A stretch of 64,000 bases of DNA from Salinirubrum litoreum (GTDB lineage: Archaea; Halobacteriota; Halobacteria; Halobacteriales; Haloferacaceae): NCBI RefSeq assembly GCF_020567425.1, contig NZ_JAJCVJ010000002.1, forward strand, positions 186,001 through 250,000, read 5' to 3'. The position numbers were made by a program, and so were the translations under genes. A model generated the notes under the pieces. It saw only the letters and a list, made by a program, of their open reading frames with translations, searched no databases and had not been told where the DNA came from. Positions 62,124 through 64,000 of this stretch are shown here, piece after piece; within the stretch, counting starts at the first letter, position 1; every line of letters starts with the position of its first letter.

Positions 62124-62666
62124 ATGCACGGCGTCGTGTTCACCGAACTGAAGTCGTTCGTCACAGAGACCTACAGCGAGCAGGCGTGGCGGTCGATTCT
62201 CGACAGCGCCGACACGAGTACGGGGCTCTACCTGCCGACGAGTCGGTACCCCGACGAGGAGGCACTCGCCATCGTCGCGGCCGCGAGCGAAGCGACCGAC
62301 GTCCCGGTGCCCGAGTTGCTGGAGGCGTTCGGCGAGTACCTCGCCGGGTCGCTGTTGACGATGTACGGCGCACAGATCGACGACGACTGGAGCGTCTTCG
62401 ACCTGCTCGAACGCATCGAGACACAGATACACACCGTCCTCCGGATGCAGGACGACGAGGTCGAACCGCCGGAACTGGCCTGCGAGCGCACCGGCGAAGC
62501 GGAGGTCGTCATCGACTATCGGTCGGATCGGGAGTTGTGTGCTCTCGGGAGAGGGCTGGTCGCGGGTGTCGGCGACGCCTACGGGCAGTCGCTGTCGGTG
62601 CTGGAACGACAGTGTATGCACGACGGCGCGGGCGCGTGTGAGATGGTCGTGCGACCGTCGTCGTGA
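62124..62666 (+). CDS. H-NOX/HNOB-type haem NO-binding protein
   Basis: 180 residues, one stand-alone domain beginning MHGVVFTELKSFV, the usual H-NOX start (MxGxVF). The proximal haem ligand is likely His103 (ETQIHTVL), and the haem-propionate motif YxSxR is present as YRSDR (132-136). The C-terminal CMHDGAGACEMVV resembles the last hairpin of HNOB/V4R domains. It should sense NO or O2 in the cytosol. There is no fused or neighbouring kinase or cyclase; a cupin gene follows 56 bp downstream. Confidence 0.85.
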   Translation: MHGVVFTELKSFVTETYSEQAWRSILDSADTSTGLYLPTSRYPDEEALAIVAAASEATDVPVPELLEAFGEYLAGSLLTMYGAQIDDDWSVFDLLERIETQIHTVLRMQDDEVEPPELACERTGEAEVVIDYRSDRELCALGRGLVAGVGDAYGQSLSVLERQCMHDGAGACEMVVRPSS

Positions 62667-62722
62667 GTCGGCGTCGGTCCCGGTGCCACAGGTAGAAGCG
62701 TCCCGGCCACCTGCACGCTCAC

Positions 62723-63088
62723 GTGGAGAAAGTCTCACTCGCAGACGCGTTCGCGTCGTTCGACGACCACTGGGAGCCACGCCTCGCGGCCGAACTGAAC
62801 GGACAGGCCGTCAAACTCGCCAAGGTCGAGGGTGAGTTCGTCTGGCACCACCACGACGACGCCGACGAACTGTTCTTCGTCCACTCGGGCGAACTGCGAA
62901 TCGAACTCAGGGACCGAGACGACATCGAACTCACGGCGGGCGAGATGGTCGTCGTCCCACGCGGTGTCGAACACCGGCCGGTCGCCGACGAGGAGAGCGA
63001 GATTCTACTGTTCGAGCCACGCGAGACGCGGAATACGGGCAACGTCGAGAGCGACGAGACGCGGGAGGAACTGAACCGGATCGACTGA
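62723..63088 (+). CDS. cupin-domain protein
   Basis: 121 residues from a GTG. The single cupin has motif 1 FVWHHHDDADELFFVHSGE (His ligands and Glu) and motif 2 MVVVPRGVEHRPVA. The pattern resembles small mannose-6-phosphate-isomerase-like cupins. It lies 56 bp after the H-NOX gene on the same strand, so an operon and functional link are possible. Confidence 0.82.
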   Translation: MEKVSLADAFASFDDHWEPRLAAELNGQAVKLAKVEGEFVWHHHDDADELFFVHSGELRIELRDRDDIELTAGEMVVVPRGVEHRPVADEESEILLFEPRETRNTGNVESDETREELNRID

Positions 63089-63513
63089 CCTCCGCCGCAG
63101 TGTCGTCGGTCGGCCGAAGCGGACGACGACCAGATACCCCGCGATCAGCAGTTCGCAGACGGCACGGAAGGAGACGACAATTCGACACCGGCCGTGAGGA
63201 GGCGAGGCTGTGCGAGTCGGACTGTCAGCGTGGAGTCGGTCACGTCCGGGTCGACGGACGGTTCTGTTACGCGACTTCTCTTTCGAGAAGCGTGGGTTCG
63301 GGGTGTGAAGACGTCTGCATCGAAACGAACGAGACTGACAGGGGCGGTGGTCGCGAGAGCGTCAGATCCCGGCTGTGGAGATTTTGTATCGCGCCATACG
63401 ATTTATCGCCGGTCGAATCCCGGCTTTCGGCGGCCACAGCGACGGGTGGAGAGACAGCGGTTCGGCTCTGTGGAACCAACATCTTCAAAACCGACCGCCC
63501 CGCAGTCGTTCGT
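63089..63513. other. 425-bp intergenic region
   Basis: No gene is seen; the open frames across it have flat codon bias. The region near 63390-63405 (CGCCATACGATTTATCG) and CATCTTCAAAACCG near 63480-63493 are promoter-like; the latter is about 25-30 nt before the zinc-ribbon gene start. Confidence 0.5.
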
Positions 63514-63675
63514 ATGAGCTTAGAGATGGAACACGACTGCCCGAGTTGCGGCGGGTCGAAGCAGTTCTGGCGGACGGCCAGTACCGAGCTCCACCTCGGG
63601 ACGAAGATCAAGTGGCGGTGCAGCGAGTGCGACTTCGGTCTCATCCAGATCAACGGCATCGACAGCACGGCCTGA
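63514..63675 (+). CDS. small zinc-ribbon protein, 53 residues
   Basis: 53 residues: MSLEMEHDCPSCGG at the N-terminus and WRCSECDFGLIQINGID at the C-terminus give two CxxC knuckles about 28 residues apart, a zinc beta-ribbon. Such small zinc ribbons are abundant in haloarchaea and often bind nucleic acid or proteins. The family start matches; the longer frame upstream lacks codon bias. Leaderless transcription is likely (CAAAACCG at -27). Confidence 0.8.
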   Translation: MSLEMEHDCPSCGGSKQFWRTASTELHLGTKIKWRCSECDFGLIQINGIDSTA

Positions 63676-64000
63676 TCGGTCGGCACGGCGCGTTCGGAGC
63701 TATTTATAAACGAACTCGTCGGATTATATACCCCTTCTCCGGAGTGGATCGGCGGCCAGCTCGGCGTGTCGGCGGGGAGATCTCGGGAATTTGACCGGCG
63801 GGCCGGCGTGACGCGATCTCGACTCGGAGGGTGGTCGTCGGAAGACGAAGTTGGGATGTCTCCGGACTGGACGACAGCAGTGCTGACCTTCGCCTTCTGC
63901 GGGGATTCCGACTGCGAGTGATCGACACGACTCGACTACGACTGTCCTGTCCCCTTCGACTGTGGCAGTGACGCTACTGATGCTCGCGTTCGGAACGGCA
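63676..64000. other. gene-free right end of the window
   Basis: No gene is seen. Two strong TATA-like boxes, GCTATTTATAAACG (63700-63713) and GGATTATATACCCC (63721-63734), lie back to back, suggesting a promoter. The only ATG frame at the expected distance is very short, so the product is unknown: a small RNA, a leftward antisense transcript, or a gene beyond the window. Confidence 0.45.

Overview
The window is chromosomal DNA from a haloarchaeon (class Halobacteria). The evidence is the very high GC content with strong G/C at third codon positions, acidic Asp/Glu-rich proteins, TATA boxes about 25-30 nt upstream of leaderless starts, archaeal ribosomal proteins (S8e, L7Ae, S28e, L24e), a tubulin-like CetZ protein, a TAT-exported halocyanin-like protein, an A1:U72 initiator tRNA and several families known only from haloarchaea. 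The genus cannot be fixed from sequence reading alone.

Layout. 0.1-13.9 kb is mixed housekeeping: a HAD phosphatase, initiator tRNA-Met, a glycosyltransferase/GtrA pair, a large DUF2298 membrane protein, an old-yellow-enzyme flavoprotein, a NIF3-like protein, cupins, a form III RuBisCO and a DJ-1/PfpI protein. 15.6-25.6 kb is one tightly overlapping nuoB-CD-H-I-J1-J2-K-L-M-N operon for a complex I-type quinone reductase that lacks the NADH module. nuoA is not in it and sits alone at 31.4 kb. 25.6-34.8 kb holds a DHH phosphoesterase, DoxX, AMP phosphorylase, ribose-1,5-bisphosphate isomerase, nuoA, aroD and a halocyanin-like protein. 35.6-40.5 kb has UspA, DUF5611, a HAM1 nucleotide-cleaning enzyme, DUF2240, a HalOD1 protein, S8e and a TPR protein. 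40.6-50.0 kb is a phosphate locus: an AbrB-PhoU regulator, pstS-C-A-B and a second PhoU. 50.3-51.6 kb is the L7Ae-S28e-L24e-ndk operon. 52.6-56.6 kb is a co-directional run of cetZ, a membrane-anchored secreted protein, and cofC and cofG for coenzyme F420. The end carries an APH-type kinase, a TOBE protein, a GlcD-type oxidase, a geranylgeranyl reductase, a secreted protein, an H-NOX-like haem protein, a cupin and a small zinc ribbon.

How genes work together. AMP phosphorylase, ribose-1,5-bisphosphate isomerase and form III RuBisCO together make a complete AMP-to-3-phosphoglycerate (pentose bisphosphate) route, spread over two loci 15 kb apart on either side of the nuo operon. The Pst transporter and the two PhoU proteins form one phosphate uptake and control unit. 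CofG and CofC make the chromophore and side-chain precursors of F420.

Most unusual content. Four longer gene-poor gaps (5.7-6.5, 13.95-15.6, 34.8-35.6 and 37.5-37.95 kb) share a set of modular, strongly structured repeats: a roughly 155-160 bp element with long terminal inverted repeats, a 54-bp tandem array, a 44-bp tandem array and a degenerate unit of about 20-28 bp. Other points of note are the detached nuoA, a PstA permease with about 590 extra N-terminal residues full of membrane helices, two possible leaderless leader peptides, two symmetric operator-like palindromes, and a possible frameshifted gene remnant beside cofG.
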